Numbered from the stretch's first letter, positions 1 to 9,318 are shown. The stretch is 64,000 nucleotides of DNA from Parafannyhessea umbonata (GCF_900105025.1 NZ_LT629759.1:868001-932000), one strand, 5' to 3'. Notes: generated by a model not told the origin, from the sequence alone. A program made the numbers and translations.

Positions 1-1
1 G

Positions 2-94
2 AAGGTGCGCGTTGCCTGCGGCCTCGAGCTCGGTGACGAAAGGGTCGGTGAACCCGTTCCCAAGCCTGCCGACGGCGACGGTAAGGACGCTTAG
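2..94 (+). CDS. C-terminal end of the gene upstream of recX, probably recA
   Basis: An open frame enters from the left edge and ends at a TAG at 92-94, giving a charged tail that finishes in PADGDGKDA. Only about 30 residues are visible and no catalytic motif is among them. The next gene, starting 2 bases later, is recX, and recA-recX is a very common pair in actinobacteria; RecA proteins also end in an acidic, poorly conserved tail. The recA identity therefore rests on position, not on sequence match. The left edge of the window cuts the gene. Confidence 0.5.
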   Translation, partial: KVRVACGLELGDERVGEPVPKPADGDGKDA

Positions 95-96
95 GA

Positions 97-753
97 ATGG
101 AGTCCTGGGAGCTCAAACTCCCGAAACGGGGCGAAGCTAGGCTCGGCGCGCGAAAGCCGCGTGCCGAGCTCGTCCTTTCCGAGGAGGGTTCGGAGCGAAA
201 GCTGTCAATTCCCGTCATGGTCGCGAAGCGTCTGAAGGGGATTTCCGAGGAGAGGCCCTGGGTGGCAGACAGTACGCTCTCGCTCATGGAGGTGGAACGC
301 GAACTGGAGAGGAGGTGCTGCTCCGAGCGAGCGGAGGCGTTGCTGAACAGGAGGGACTACTCGACTGTCGAGATGAGGTCGAAGCTTCTCGACGACGGGT
401 TCTATGCCCCAATCATTGACGAGTACCTTAGACGTGCAAGCGATGTCGGGCTGCTTGATGATGCGAGATATGCGGACGCCTTCATACGCTCGAAGGTGGC
501 ATCCGGATGGGGCGAGCGAAAGGTCTCCGCCGCCCTGAGGGTCAGGGGAATCGATGCGAGCGGCCTTGACGGCTGGCCGTACGAGTACTTCGACGAGGAC
601 GGCGAGTACGAACGCGCCTTGGAGATTGCTTCCAGGAAGACGTTCTCCGAGCGGAACAGATTCTCGAAGGTGGTTCGCTTCGTGATGGGCAGGGGTTTCT
701 CGGCTACGGTGGCCTACGACGTGGCGCACAGAATCTGCGACGATGAAGAATAA
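97..753 (+). CDS. recX: Regulatory protein RecX
   Basis: This 218-residue protein has the RecX signature in its C-terminal two thirds: the RRDYSTVEMRSKL helix near residues 86-98, the YLRRASDVGLLDDARYADAF segment near 108-130, and the GERKV..ALR..GI repeat unit near 138-152. RecX binds RecA filaments and limits recombinase activity. The first 65 residues are not conserved in the family. It follows the presumed recA tail by 2 bases, so the two are probably co-transcribed. The ATG at 97 is the first available start; a shorter form beginning further in cannot be excluded. Confidence 0.9.
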   Translation: MESWELKLPKRGEARLGARKPRAELVLSEEGSERKLSIPVMVAKRLKGISEERPWVADSTLSLMEVERELERRCCSERAEALLNRRDYSTVEMRSKLLDDGFYAPIIDEYLRRASDVGLLDDARYADAFIRSKVASGWGERKVSAALRVRGIDASGLDGWPYEYFDEDGEYERALEIASRKTFSERNRFSKVVRFVMGRGFSATVAYDVAHRICDDEE

Positions 754-815
754 GGCTACGTTTGCAGTAATTATGTTGCCAGAAGTTCAACGCTTCCTGT
801 AAGCGGAAGGCCAGA

Positions 816-844
816 TTGACAGTCAGCCCGAATAAACTTACGAT
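816..844 (+). promoter_or_regulatory. Predicted sigma-70 type promoter for rny
   Basis: A perfect -35 box TTGACA (816-821) is separated by 17 bases from TACGAT (839-844), which matches 4 of 6 bases of the -10 consensus. It lies in the 268-bp gap between recX and rny and points at rny. The remaining gap sequence shows no clear terminator. Confidence 0.5.
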
Positions 845-1021
845 AAATGTGCCGTTTGAGTATTTTCTCGTCTGCTGTTATGGCAGCTGACGTCCATTAG
901 TTGATATCCGTTCTGCTGACATAGGCTTTCCAGGGCCGGGATTTTCCTCTGATGGCGGGTTCTGCCAACAATGGCAGTCTCCAGAACCACCATGCACGTT
1001 CATACATCAAGGAGCCCAGAC

Positions 1022-2572
1022 ATGGAAATCGTAATTGGAATTGTCTGCCTCGTCGTAGGCGCGCTCGTCACCTATTTCGTGGTCGCGAGTGGAAACAACT
1101 CGAAGGTCCAGGAGGCCAACAAGGCCGTCGAGGACGCAAGGGATCAGGCACAGCGCATCGCGAGCGATGCCAGGCATGATGCGGAGACCGCGAAGAAGGC
1201 CGCGCTCGTAGAGGCTCGTGAGGAGATTCTGCAGCTGAAGCAGAAGTCCGAGTCCGACGAGAAGAAGCGCAAGCAGGAGATTCAGAAGCTCGAGAACAGG
1301 ATCATGCAGCGCGAGGAGTCCCTCGACCGCAGGAACGACGCGCTCGATCGCAAGGAGCACCAGCTCTCGAGCCTCCAGGGGCAGCTCGACAAGCGAAAGA
1401 ACGAGGTTGACCAGCTCTTCCACAAGCAGACGTCAGAACTGGAGCGCATCGCCGACCTCACGAAGGAGGACGCACACCAGGAGCTGCTGGACAGGGTTCG
1501 CTCCGAGGCCGTCCGTGACGAGGCTCAGATTCTGCGTGAGTCTGAGCAGCGGGTGCGCGCCCAGGCCGACAAGACGGCGCGCGAGATCGTCTCGACGGCC
1601 ATTCAACGTTGCGCCGCCGACCAGGCCGGCGAGATAACCGTCACCTCCGTGCACATTCCCTCCGATGACCTCAAGGGTCGTATCATCGGCCGCGAGGGAA
1701 GGAACATCCGTACCTTCGAGCAGGTCACGGGCGTCTCCCTCGTTATCGATGACACTCCCGAGACCGTCGTCCTCTCGAGCTTCAATCCCGTTCGTCGCGA
1801 GACGGCGCGCGTGGCACTCGAGAACCTCATCGCGGACGGCAGGATTCACCCCGCGCGCATCGAGGAGATGTACAAGAAGGCCGAGAAGCTCGTAAGCGAG
1901 CGCGTGCAGGAGGCGGGCGAGCAGGCCGCGTTCGATGCCGGCATTCACGACCTGCACCCCGAGCTCGTGAAGACGCTTGGCGCCCTACGCTACAGGACGT
2001 CGTTCGGCCAGAACGTGCTGCAGCACTCCATTCAGGTCAGCGAGCTTTGCGGAATCATGGCATCAGAGCTCGGCCTCGATCCCGCTCCCGCAAAGAGGGC
2101 TGGACTCCTCCACGACCTTGGCAAGGCAATCGACCACGAGGTCGAGGGTCCGCATGCGGTGATCGGCGCCGACCTCTGCCGCCGCTATGGCGAGAAGCCC
2201 GAGATCGTACACGCCATCGAGGCGCACCATGCCGACATCGAGCCTGACACCGTACTCGACGTTCTCGTCCAAGCTGCTGATGCAATCTCCGCCGCACGTC
2301 CTGGAGCCCGTCGCGAGTCTGCCGAGAACTACATCAAGAGGCTTGAGAAGCTCGAGGAGATCTCGAACGCGCATGATGGCGTCGAGCGCACCTATGCCAT
2401 GCAGGCCGGTCGCGAGCTCCACGTTATGGTCGAGCCCGAGAAGATCTCTGACTCTGAGGCCACGGTTCTCGCTCACGACATCGCGAAGCAGATCGAGGAC
2501 GAGATGGAGTATCCCGGTCAGGTGCGCGTCGTCGTTATTCGTGAGTCCCGCGCAGTCGACATCGCAAAGTAG
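1022..2572 (+). CDS. rny: Ribonuclease Y
   Basis: RNase Y is a membrane-anchored endoribonuclease that starts mRNA decay. The 516-residue product shows the full family order: one N-terminal membrane helix (MEIVIGIVCLVVGALVTYFVV), a long charged coiled coil to about residue 200, a KH RNA-binding domain with IPSDDLKGRIIGREGRNIR, and an HD phosphohydrolase domain with HDLGKAIDHE holding the metal-binding HD pair. The ATG at 1022 is preferred over the in-frame ATG at 971 because AAGGAG stands just upstream and the membrane helix begins at once. The stop overlaps the GTG of the next gene (TAGTG). Confidence 0.96.
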   Translation: MEIVIGIVCLVVGALVTYFVVASGNNSKVQEANKAVEDARDQAQRIASDARHDAETAKKAALVEAREEILQLKQKSESDEKKRKQEIQKLENRIMQREESLDRRNDALDRKEHQLSSLQGQLDKRKNEVDQLFHKQTSELERIADLTKEDAHQELLDRVRSEAVRDEAQILRESEQRVRAQADKTAREIVSTAIQRCAADQAGEITVTSVHIPSDDLKGRIIGREGRNIRTFEQVTGVSLVIDDTPETVVLSSFNPVRRETARVALENLIADGRIHPARIEEMYKKAEKLVSERVQEAGEQAAFDAGIHDLHPELVKTLGALRYRTSFGQNVLQHSIQVSELCGIMASELGLDPAPAKRAGLLHDLGKAIDHEVEGPHAVIGADLCRRYGEKPEIVHAIEAHHADIEPDTVLDVLVQAADAISAARPGARRESAENYIKRLEKLEEISNAHDGVERTYAMQAGRELHVMVEPEKISDSEATVLAHDIAKQIEDEMEYPGQVRVVVIRESRAVDIAK

Positions 2573-3660
2573 TGGCGATGTCCGACTCTGCGTCAAGCCT
2601 CGTGGACTTCGTCGCCTCCATGGGTGGCGAGAGGTCTCTTAGGGTCGAGGAGAACTACGGAGACGGATTCGTCCGTCTCCGGGTTGCCGAGGCCGAGAGG
2701 CGACAGGCAAAGCACGACATCCGCTGCATAGAGGATGTCGTGATCGAGATGCTTCGAAACTCGCGCGACGCCGGAGCAGAAAACATATTCGTGGCGACGA
2801 CGCGAGAGGGTGGGACGCGCTACCTCACCGTTCTCGATGACGGATGCGGCATTCCCCAGGAGATGCAGGACAAGATCTTCGAGGCGCGCGTTACCTCAAA
2901 GCTCGAGTCCGTACACATGGATCGGTGGGGAATCCACGGCAGGGGCATGGCACTCTACTCCGTAAGGGAGAACGCACAATCCGCTCGGGTGATGTCCTCG
3001 GCGCCGGGACTTGGCAGTGCCATCAGGATCGTTACCGACGCAGAGACCCTTGCGGAGCGCAAGGACCAGTCCACCTGGCCGACGCTCGGTACGGACGACG
3101 AGGGCAACCAGGTCGTAGCCACAGGTCCGCACAACATCGTGAGGACGTGCTGCGAGTTCGCGCTTGAGGAGCGGGGAAGATGCAACGTGTATTTCGGGTC
3201 TCCCGCCGAGATGGTGGCGACGGCCCGAAGGCGCGTCAAGCCGACGGTGGAAGGCTCTTCTCTGCTGTTCATCGACGACCTGAGCGAGCTGCCCGTGCTG
3301 GAGAGGATGCATGCCGCGGCGGATGCCTCCGAGCTCATGAGGGTCTCGGGAAGCCTTGGACTCGACATGAGCGAGAGGACCGCGCACCGCATCATAGCGG
3401 GGCAGATACACCCGCAGCGCAGCGTGTTGAAGCGACTCACGCACAAGAGCGACAAGTCGATCGAGCGAGCCGTCGACCTCATGAAGGACAGGCGGGGCCT
3501 GAAGATTTCGAAGGGTGACGCGGAGGAATTCTCTCGCGCGGTCGAGAGGGATTTTAGGATCCTTGCGGAGAAGTACTACCTAAACCTCTCGGACGAACCC
3601 CGCATTCGCGTGTCTCGCGGAAAGATTGTCGTGACGTTTGACATAGACGAATCGGATTAG
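2572..3660 (+). CDS. GHKL-type ATP-binding protein of unknown role
   Basis: The N-terminal half looks like a histidine-kinase-like (GHKL) ATPase domain: an N box with EMLRNSRDAGAENI near residue 58, a G1 box DDGCGIP near 89, and a GIHGRGMALYSV glycine-rich G2 box near 120. There is no phospho-accepting histidine box and no sensor or membrane region, so it is not a standard sensor kinase. The C-terminal 130 residues are basic and helical. It starts at a GTG overlapping the rny stop, which suggests translational coupling, and precedes spoVS. The substrate is unknown; a MutL/Hsp90-like conformational ATPase is as likely as a kinase. Confidence 0.7.
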   Translation: MAMSDSASSLVDFVASMGGERSLRVEENYGDGFVRLRVAEAERRQAKHDIRCIEDVVIEMLRNSRDAGAENIFVATTREGGTRYLTVLDDGCGIPQEMQDKIFEARVTSKLESVHMDRWGIHGRGMALYSVRENAQSARVMSSAPGLGSAIRIVTDAETLAERKDQSTWPTLGTDDEGNQVVATGPHNIVRTCCEFALEERGRCNVYFGSPAEMVATARRRVKPTVEGSSLLFIDDLSELPVLERMHAAADASELMRVSGSLGLDMSERTAHRIIAGQIHPQRSVLKRLTHKSDKSIERAVDLMKDRRGLKISKGDAEEFSRAVERDFRILAEKYYLNLSDEPRIRVSRGKIVVTFDIDESD

Positions 3661-3760
3661 AGTTACGGGATTGACGTTTGCGCAGGAAATGGTACCTTCA
3701 GTACGTCAATAACCCATAGCAGAAACGAAACAGCTCGCAGCGTAATCAGGAGTTACAGAG

Positions 3761-4078
3761 ATGGAGTTTCTCAAGGTCTCCAGCAAGTCGTCCCCGGCAT
3801 CCGTCGCAGGTGCGATCGCCGGCATGGTGAAGGACGGCGTCCCGGTAAACATGCAGGCGGTAGGGGCGGGAGCCGTCAACCAGGCCATCAAGGCCGTTGC
3901 CATTGCGCGCGGCTTCCTCATCCCCACGGGCGTGGACATTTCCTGCGCGCCCACGTTTGCCGACATCGACATCAACGGTGACAGCAGGACGGCAATACGC
4001 ATAGCGGTCTACGTCCACCGCCTGGTCCCCGCGGCTCGCACGGAGTCGTCGCCCCACGAAACAACGGAGTTGGTCTAG
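3761..4078 (+). CDS. spoVS: Stage V sporulation protein S family protein
   Basis: This 105-residue protein matches SpoVS along its whole core: MEFLKVSSKSSPASVAGAIA at the start, the QAVGAGAVNQAIKAVAIARG helix, and the DIDINGDSRTAIRIAV strand. SpoVS is a small Alba-like nucleic-acid-binding protein needed for spore coat and septation timing in Bacillus, but it is widespread in non-sporing bacteria, including Coriobacteriia, where its role is not settled. An RBS (CAGGAG) sits about 10 bases before the ATG. It lies between the GHKL protein and miaB. Confidence 0.93.
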   Translation: MEFLKVSSKSSPASVAGAIAGMVKDGVPVNMQAVGAGAVNQAIKAVAIARGFLIPTGVDISCAPTFADIDINGDSRTAIRIAVYVHRLVPAARTESSPHETTELV

Positions 4079-4079
4079 C

Positions 4080-5450
4080 TTGCCTTACGTTCCACAGCTT
4101 GTCGGGAAAACCTATCACGTCCGCACGTTTGGGTGTCAGATGAACCTGCACGACTCGGAGAGGGTCGCGGGTCTTCTGGATGACTGCGGTTGCGTCCAGG
4201 TAAGTGACGTCTCCGAGGCGGACATCGTCGTGTTCATGACGTGCTCTGTGCGCGAGAAGGCGGACACGCACCTGTACGGCGAGGCTTCGAACCTGGTGAG
4301 GCTGCCGAAGCCGCCCTGCGGAAGGCGCATCGTTGCCATCGGCGGCTGCATCGCGCAGCGTGACGGCGAGGCGCTCAGGAAGAAGATTCCCAACGTGGAC
4401 GTCGTGTTCGGCACGAGCGCGCTCGCATCGGTCCCGCAGCTTTTGGTGGATGCCTTCGAGGACGGTGACGACGGAGAGGTGTTCGTCGACACGGTCGAAG
4501 AGGACAGGGGCTTCTCGACGGAGCTTCCGAGCCATCGCGAGCAGCAGTTCCACGCGTGGGTTCCCATCATGACCGGCTGCAACAACTTCTGCACGTACTG
4601 CATCGTGCCGTATGTTCGCGGGCGCGAGAAGAGTCGCGTTTTCGAGCGCATCGTGGACGAGTGCCGTCGCCTGGTGGACGACGGGGTGCGCGAGGTGACG
4701 CTTTTGGGCCAGAACGTGAACTCGTACGGCAAGGATCTGTATGGAGAGCTTCGCTTTGCGGAGCTGCTTCGCGCGGTGGGGGAGACGGGTGTCGAGCGCA
4801 TACGCTTCACCTCGTCAAACCCAAAGGACCTTTCGCCTGAGATCATCACCGCTATGGCGGAGGTGCCAAACGTGATGCCACACCTGCACCTTGCGGTGCA
4901 GAGCGGATCGTCGCGCGTGCTGAAGGCCATGAACCGCAGCTACACGCGCGAGCAGTACATAGACCTCGCAAAGCGCATCAAGGCCGCCGTCCCGGGCATC
5001 GCGCTTACCACGGACATAATCGTCGGGTTCCCGGGGGAGACGGAGGAGGACTTCGAGCAGACGCTCTCGCTTGTTCGCGAGGTGGGCTTCTCCTCCGCGT
5101 ACACGTTCATATACTCCAAGCGCCCGGGTACTCCTGCCGCGAAGATCGAGGACGACACCCCGCGCGAGGTCATTCAGGAGCGCTTTGACAGGCTTGCTCG
5201 GCTCGTCGAGGACCTTGCTCACGAGGCGAACCAGGTCGACCTGAACACGACGGTAACGTCGCTCGTGGAGGGAACTTCGAAACGAGACAGCTCGGTGCTT
5301 GTGGGCCACAGCCCGAAGAACCAAACCGTCCTGTTCGACCTGCCCGAGGGCAAGAAGGCGGAGGACTACATCGGCAAGATGTGCGATGTCCAGGTGGACG
5401 TCGCGAAGACATGGTACCTGCGGGGTAAGCTGGTCGGCGAGCCGCGATGA
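4080..5450 (+). CDS. miaB: tRNA-2-methylthio-N6-dimethylallyladenosine synthase MiaB
   Basis: MiaB is a radical SAM methylthiotransferase that adds the methylthio group to i6A37 of tRNAs. The 456-residue protein starts with the UPF0004 domain (TFGCQMNLHDSERV, with the cluster cysteines continuing in MTCSVREKA and GGCIAQ), then the radical SAM motif MTGCNNFCTYCIVPYVRGREKSR near residue 161, the TTDIIVGFPGETEEDF segment, and a C-terminal TRAM domain. The TTG at 4080, one base after the spoVS stop, is the likely start. Its stop overlaps the miaA start by 4 bases, and the two enzymes act one after the other on the same nucleotide. Confidence 0.96.
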   Translation: MPYVPQLVGKTYHVRTFGCQMNLHDSERVAGLLDDCGCVQVSDVSEADIVVFMTCSVREKADTHLYGEASNLVRLPKPPCGRRIVAIGGCIAQRDGEALRKKIPNVDVVFGTSALASVPQLLVDAFEDGDDGEVFVDTVEEDRGFSTELPSHREQQFHAWVPIMTGCNNFCTYCIVPYVRGREKSRVFERIVDECRRLVDDGVREVTLLGQNVNSYGKDLYGELRFAELLRAVGETGVERIRFTSSNPKDLSPEIITAMAEVPNVMPHLHLAVQSGSSRVLKAMNRSYTREQYIDLAKRIKAAVPGIALTTDIIVGFPGETEEDFEQTLSLVREVGFSSAYTFIYSKRPGTPAAKIEDDTPREVIQERFDRLARLVEDLAHEANQVDLNTTVTSLVEGTSKRDSSVLVGHSPKNQTVLFDLPEGKKAEDYIGKMCDVQVDVAKTWYLRGKLVGEPR

Positions 5451-6388
5451 GCGACGGCAGGCCTAGGATCATAGCGATCGTGGGGCCGACTGCCTCGGGC
5501 AAGAGCTCTCTTGCCGACGAGGTGGCCTTCCGGCTTGGCTCCTCAGTCGTGTCCGTGGACTCCATGCAGGTGTACCGCGGCATGGACATCGGTACGGCGA
5601 AGGAACCCGAGGATTCCAGGCGCGTGCCCCTGCTCATGGTGGACGTGGCAGACGTGAGGTCAGACTACTCCGTCCAGGTTTTCCAGAGAGACGCTAGGGC
5701 CTGTGTTGACGCATTGCTCCAAGACGACAGGGTGCCCGTGCTGTGCGGCGGCACGGGCCTCTACCTAGACGCCGTTATCGACGAGATGGACTTTCCCCGA
5801 GGCACCACGAACGGCGACCTACGCCGCAAGTACGAGGAAATAGGCCGACAGAGGGGTGCTGCGGCGCTGTGGCAGATACTCAGACAGCGCGACGCAAGGA
5901 GCGCGGAACTCATACATCCCAACAACATGCGAAGGGTGGAACGCGCGCTCGAGTTGCTGGACGACGGAACGTCTTACGCAAAGGAGCACGAGGGGCTCAA
6001 GCGACACAACCCGCATTACGCCGCCTCGATCTTCGCGACGGTTCGCAGGCGAGAAGAGCTGTACAAACGCATCGACACCCGTGTGGACGCGATGATGGCA
6101 GCGGGCCTGGTGAACGAGGTAAAAGCCCTTCTCGACCAAGGGCTACGCGAATCGACCACGGCGGCGCAGGCCATTGGGTACAAGGAGGTCGTCGAGTACC
6201 TAGACGGACACTGTAGCCTCGAGAAATGTGTTGAGACGATCAAACTCAGGTCTCGGCGCTATGCGAAGCGGCAGCTGTCTTGGATACGTCGCGATGGCAG
6301 GGCCCAAGAGGTCGACTTGGATGCCATGACAGTTGCCGAGGCTGCAGAGTTCATAATAGACGGCTTTAAAAACAATGGAGATGAGTAA
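5447..6388 (+). CDS. miaA: tRNA dimethylallyltransferase MiaA
   Basis: MiaA transfers the dimethylallyl group to A37 of tRNAs reading U-starting codons, the step before MiaB. The 313-residue protein has the P-loop GPTASGKSSLA near residue 13, the SVDSMQVYRGMDIGTAK motif near 36, LCGGTGLYLDAVI near 98, and the C-terminal AIGYKEVVEYL and RRYAKRQLSWIR motifs. It begins with an ATGA overlap on miaB and abuts hflX, so miaB, miaA and hflX form one tightly packed operon. Confidence 0.96.
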   Translation: MSDGRPRIIAIVGPTASGKSSLADEVAFRLGSSVVSVDSMQVYRGMDIGTAKEPEDSRRVPLLMVDVADVRSDYSVQVFQRDARACVDALLQDDRVPVLCGGTGLYLDAVIDEMDFPRGTTNGDLRRKYEEIGRQRGAAALWQILRQRDARSAELIHPNNMRRVERALELLDDGTSYAKEHEGLKRHNPHYAASIFATVRRREELYKRIDTRVDAMMAAGLVNEVKALLDQGLRESTTAAQAIGYKEVVEYLDGHCSLEKCVETIKLRSRRYAKRQLSWIRRDGRAQEVDLDAMTVAEAAEFIIDGFKNNGDE

Positions 6389-7684
6389 GTGGGAAGGTTC
6401 AAGCCCCTTTACACTGCGCCGGTTCCCGAGAAGGCGATTCTGGTGGGCGTCGACATGGGCAACTCTGAATGGTCGATAGAGGAGTCCATGGACGAGCTTG
6501 AGCGTCTGGCTCAGACCGACGGTGCAGAGGTCGTCTACCGGATGGTACAGAGGCTGGATGCTCCCGTGCCGAAGACGTTCATCGGGAGCGGCAAGTCCGA
6601 GGAACTCGTGAGCCTAGTGAGGAACCTGGAGGCGGACGTCGTCATCTTCGACGACGAGCTTACGCCTTCGCAGCAGTCGAACCTCGAGCGAATAGTCGGT
6701 CGCGATGTGAAGGTGATTGACAGGACGGCCCTGATACTCGACATCTTTGGCGAGCACGCGAAGACGAACGAGGGAAGGCTGCAGGTCCAGCTGGCACAGC
6801 TGCAATACGTCTATCCTCGCCTGAGGGGCATGTGGAGCCACCTTGTGGGCGAGCAGACCCGTGGAGGAATCGGAAGTCGATTCGGACAGGGCGAGAGTCA
6901 GCTGGAGGTGGATAGGCGCCTTGTGAGGAAACGCATATCGTGGCTTCGCAAGGAGCTTGACCGGCTTGAGACGCGTCGTGGGGTCAGGAGCAAGGCGAGG
7001 TGGGATTCCGGCGTCTATCGCGTCGCGCTTGTAGGCTACACGAACGCCGGAAAGTCCACCCTTCTGAACAGGCTGACGAACGCAGGGGTATACGTACAGG
7101 ACGAGCTGTTTGCAACGTTGGACCCCACTACACGCGCCATGGACCTCGAAGAAGGCAGGAAGATAACCGTTACGGATACGGTCGGATTCATCCAGAAGCT
7201 GCCGACAATGCTCGTGGAGTCGTTCAAGTCTACTCTTGCGGAAGTTACGGCGGCGGACCTCATCCTCAAGGTGGTCGACTGCAGTGACAGGAATGCCGAT
7301 AAGGAAATCGCTGCGGTTGACTCGATTCTGAAGGAAATTGGAGCAGACGAAATTCCCTCCGTCGTCGTGTACAACAAAACTGATCTTCTTGACAAGGACG
7401 GAAAAGCTCAGATGCTTGCATCTCGCCCAGAGTGCGAGTTCATCTCAGCGAAAGAAGGGACAGGGGTAAAGGGACTTCTCTACCGAGTGTCGCAGGAAGC
7501 ATCTCGTGGGGATAAGACGATGACGGTCTTGATACCATACGAGAAGGGGCTTCTCATGAAAATGGTGCACGAAAGATGCCAGGTCGTTCGCGAGAGGTAT
7601 GAGCAGGAGGGCTTGCTAGCTACCGTCAAGGCGTCGAAGCGTATGGCCGACACGCTTACTCCTTATGAAGCCGACGACGAGTAG
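6389..7684 (+). CDS. hflX: GTPase HflX
   Basis: HflX is a ribosome-associated GTPase that splits stalled or idle ribosomes, often under stress. The 431-residue protein has the N-terminal HflX domain with the FDDELTPSQQSNLE motif, a helical linker with GGIGSRFGQGESQLEVDRR, and a G domain with GYTNAGKSTL (G1), DPTTRAMDL, DTVGFIQKLP (G3) and VYNKTDLL (G4). The start is a GTG directly after the miaA stop. It ends 19 bases before the stop of a convergent gene. Confidence 0.95.
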   Translation: MGRFKPLYTAPVPEKAILVGVDMGNSEWSIEESMDELERLAQTDGAEVVYRMVQRLDAPVPKTFIGSGKSEELVSLVRNLEADVVIFDDELTPSQQSNLERIVGRDVKVIDRTALILDIFGEHAKTNEGRLQVQLAQLQYVYPRLRGMWSHLVGEQTRGGIGSRFGQGESQLEVDRRLVRKRISWLRKELDRLETRRGVRSKARWDSGVYRVALVGYTNAGKSTLLNRLTNAGVYVQDELFATLDPTTRAMDLEEGRKITVTDTVGFIQKLPTMLVESFKSTLAEVTAADLILKVVDCSDRNADKEIAAVDSILKEIGADEIPSVVVYNKTDLLDKDGKAQMLASRPECEFISAKEGTGVKGLLYRVSQEASRGDKTMTVLIPYEKGLLMKMVHERCQVVRERYEQEGLLATVKASKRMADTLTPYEADDE

Positions 7685-7703
7685 ACCGCTTGCGCAGCGA
7701 GTT

Positions 7704-8465
7704 TCAGCCCATAAAGGGAATCGAGAGAAGCAATAGCACGGGCTGGTGGAGAAGGTAGATTGGAAGTGCATGGCGTCCCACGAACTCAAGTGGGGCGCCT
7801 TTTATCTTGATGAACCAGTCTGGAAACCCAGCCTGTTTGGCATACGAAATGAGGGAGTTGGCAGAGAGGTAGAGGAATACATAGGGGAGAAGAGGATAGT
7901 AGTCACCCGAGGAGAAAGATGGCCCTGGAAAGCCAGCCCACGATAGCCAGCCACAATCATAGAGTTGTTGCGGCAGAAACACTTTCAGCCCAAAGAGTGA
8001 CACGTACCCTTGAGGAATGTGAAGGGACGAGAGGAATAAGAGCAGTAGCAGAACGGCGCCAACCATACCCTTTGGCAGAATCCTCAGCCTGTCTAAGAAG
8101 AAGGCCGCCAGAGTGCATGCCCCCATGCAAAAGATAATGCCAAAGTTAATAGGTATGTCTACCCGTGCGATTGAGGTAACGACGAAGATGAGAAGGGCTA
8201 CGAGAAGATATTTGCCAGCCCTTCGCAAATTGTTATGAGAGTAGGAATACATAGAGCCAGCGACAAAGACAAACGTCCAAGAAATGCTCGCCCTCCAAAT
8301 ATCTATGAAGGGCGATACAAAGAACTCCAGAGGCACTCCTGCGAGAAACCTAAGGTCGTAGCAGTAATGGAACAGAACCATAGAGATGACCGAAAACCCA
8401 CGAATCAAATCGAACACATGGACTCGATTACGGACTACGGTCTCTGTGGTGTCTTTGCGAAGCAT
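7704..8465 (-). CDS. DUF1624 / HGSNAT-type membrane acyltransferase domain protein
   Basis: A 253-residue integral membrane protein with about seven hydrophobic helices. The N-terminal RVHVFDLIRGFSVISMVLFH segment is the hallmark of the heparan-alpha-glucosaminide N-acetyltransferase catalytic domain family (DUF1624), in which the histidine of the MVLFHY motif is thought to act in acyl transfer across the membrane. The C-terminal GRHALPIYLLHQPVLL motif is also typical. It starts 7 bases after lexA and is probably co-transcribed with it, although a link to the SOS response is not known. The acceptor substrate is unknown. Confidence 0.8.
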   Translation of the reverse strand: MLRKDTTETVVRNRVHVFDLIRGFSVISMVLFHYCYDLRFLAGVPLEFFVSPFIDIWRASISWTFVFVAGSMYSYSHNNLRRAGKYLLVALLIFVVTSIARVDIPINFGIIFCMGACTLAAFFLDRLRILPKGMVGAVLLLLLFLSSLHIPQGYVSLFGLKVFLPQQLYDCGWLSWAGFPGPSFSSGDYYPLLPYVFLYLSANSLISYAKQAGFPDWFIKIKGAPLEFVGRHALPIYLLHQPVLLLLSIPFMG

Positions 8466-8472
8466 AGATTCC

Positions 8473-9138
8473 TTACGAGATGGATCTGAAGAGTCCCGTC
8501 ACTCTTCCGAGTATTACGGGATTCTGGACATAGATTGGCTCCATCGAGTCGTTCTCCGGTTGTAGTCTGATGCGGTCTTTCTCGCGATAAAACGTTTTGA
8601 CTGTTGCGGAGTCATTTATCAGTGCAACGACAATCTCGCCGTCATGGGCGTCATGCTGCTCCTTCACAACGATGTAGTCGCCATCGAGGATTCCGGCGTT
8701 AATCATGGAGTGGCCATGAACCCGGAGAACAAATGAGCTCGCATCGCCGACGATGCTTGTCGGAAGCGTAAGCGTCTCTTCGACGTTTTGCTCGGCAAGT
8801 ATGGGTATGCCAGCAGCAACCCTACCAACCAGAGGAAGGCTTATAGAGTTCGAGTCCAAGTCCTGCTTGATCTCAACAACTCCGTGAGCGCTGACGGGAG
8901 AAGTGGTTCGGCGGCCTTCGCCGTCCACAACCTCAATCGTTCGAGGTTTCTTAGAGTCGCGCTTGATGTAACCTCGCTCTTGGAGGACCTTGAGGTGCAT
9001 GTGTACGGTCGACGGGGATGCAAGGCCGACTGCCTTTCCAATTTCACGTACAGAAGGCGGAAAGCCGTGCTCGTCAGTGTACTTGCAGATGAAGTTGTAG
9101 ATATCCAGCTGACGCTTGCTGAGTCGGTCCTTAGGCAT
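8473..9138 (-). CDS. lexA: SOS repressor LexA
   Basis: LexA represses the SOS regulon and cleaves itself when stimulated by RecA filaments. The 221-residue protein has the N-terminal winged helix (LSKRQLDIYNFICKY, then GFPPSVREIGKAVGLASPSTVHMHL), the VAAGIPILAEQ cleavage region with the Ala-Gly bond, and the S24 peptidase core with HGHSMINAGILDGD (catalytic Ser) and GEIVVALINDSATVKTF (catalytic Lys). An AAAGGAGGAG RBS precedes the ATG. Three LexA-box-like sites in the divergent spacer indicate autoregulation. Confidence 0.96.
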   Translation of the reverse strand: MPKDRLSKRQLDIYNFICKYTDEHGFPPSVREIGKAVGLASPSTVHMHLKVLQERGYIKRDSKKPRTIEVVDGEGRRTTSPVSAHGVVEIKQDLDSNSISLPLVGRVAAGIPILAEQNVEETLTLPTSIVGDASSFVLRVHGHSMINAGILDGDYIVVKEQHDAHDGEIVVALINDSATVKTFYREKDRIRLQPENDSMEPIYVQNPVILGRVTGLFRSIS

Positions 9139-9187
9139 GTTCTCCTCCTTTGACTAATGCAATGATATTTCATTTGTCGAAGGAATT

Positions 9188-9252
9188 CAAACAGATGTTC
9201 TGATTTGCGTTGACAAAAACATATGTTCTCCTTAAAATCGTACCTATGTTCG
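9188..9252 (+). promoter_or_regulatory. Divergent SOS control region: promoter and three LexA-box-like sites
   Basis: Between lexA and the LysM gene there is a strong promoter on the plus strand: TTGACA (9210-9215), 17-base spacer, TAAAAT (9233-9238). Three sites resemble the Gram-positive LexA box CGAACRNRYGTTYC: 9188-9201 (12 of 14 matches), 9216-9229 (11 of 14, inside the promoter spacer) and 9239-9252 (11 of 14). LexA bound at the middle site would block the promoter. Match counts were made by eye. Confidence 0.75.
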
Positions 9253-9318
9253 GAATCGAATTGATGTCCACCGTCTTGCTTATAACGGGTGGCAACAACT
9301 TCGAGAGGAAGAGACGAA

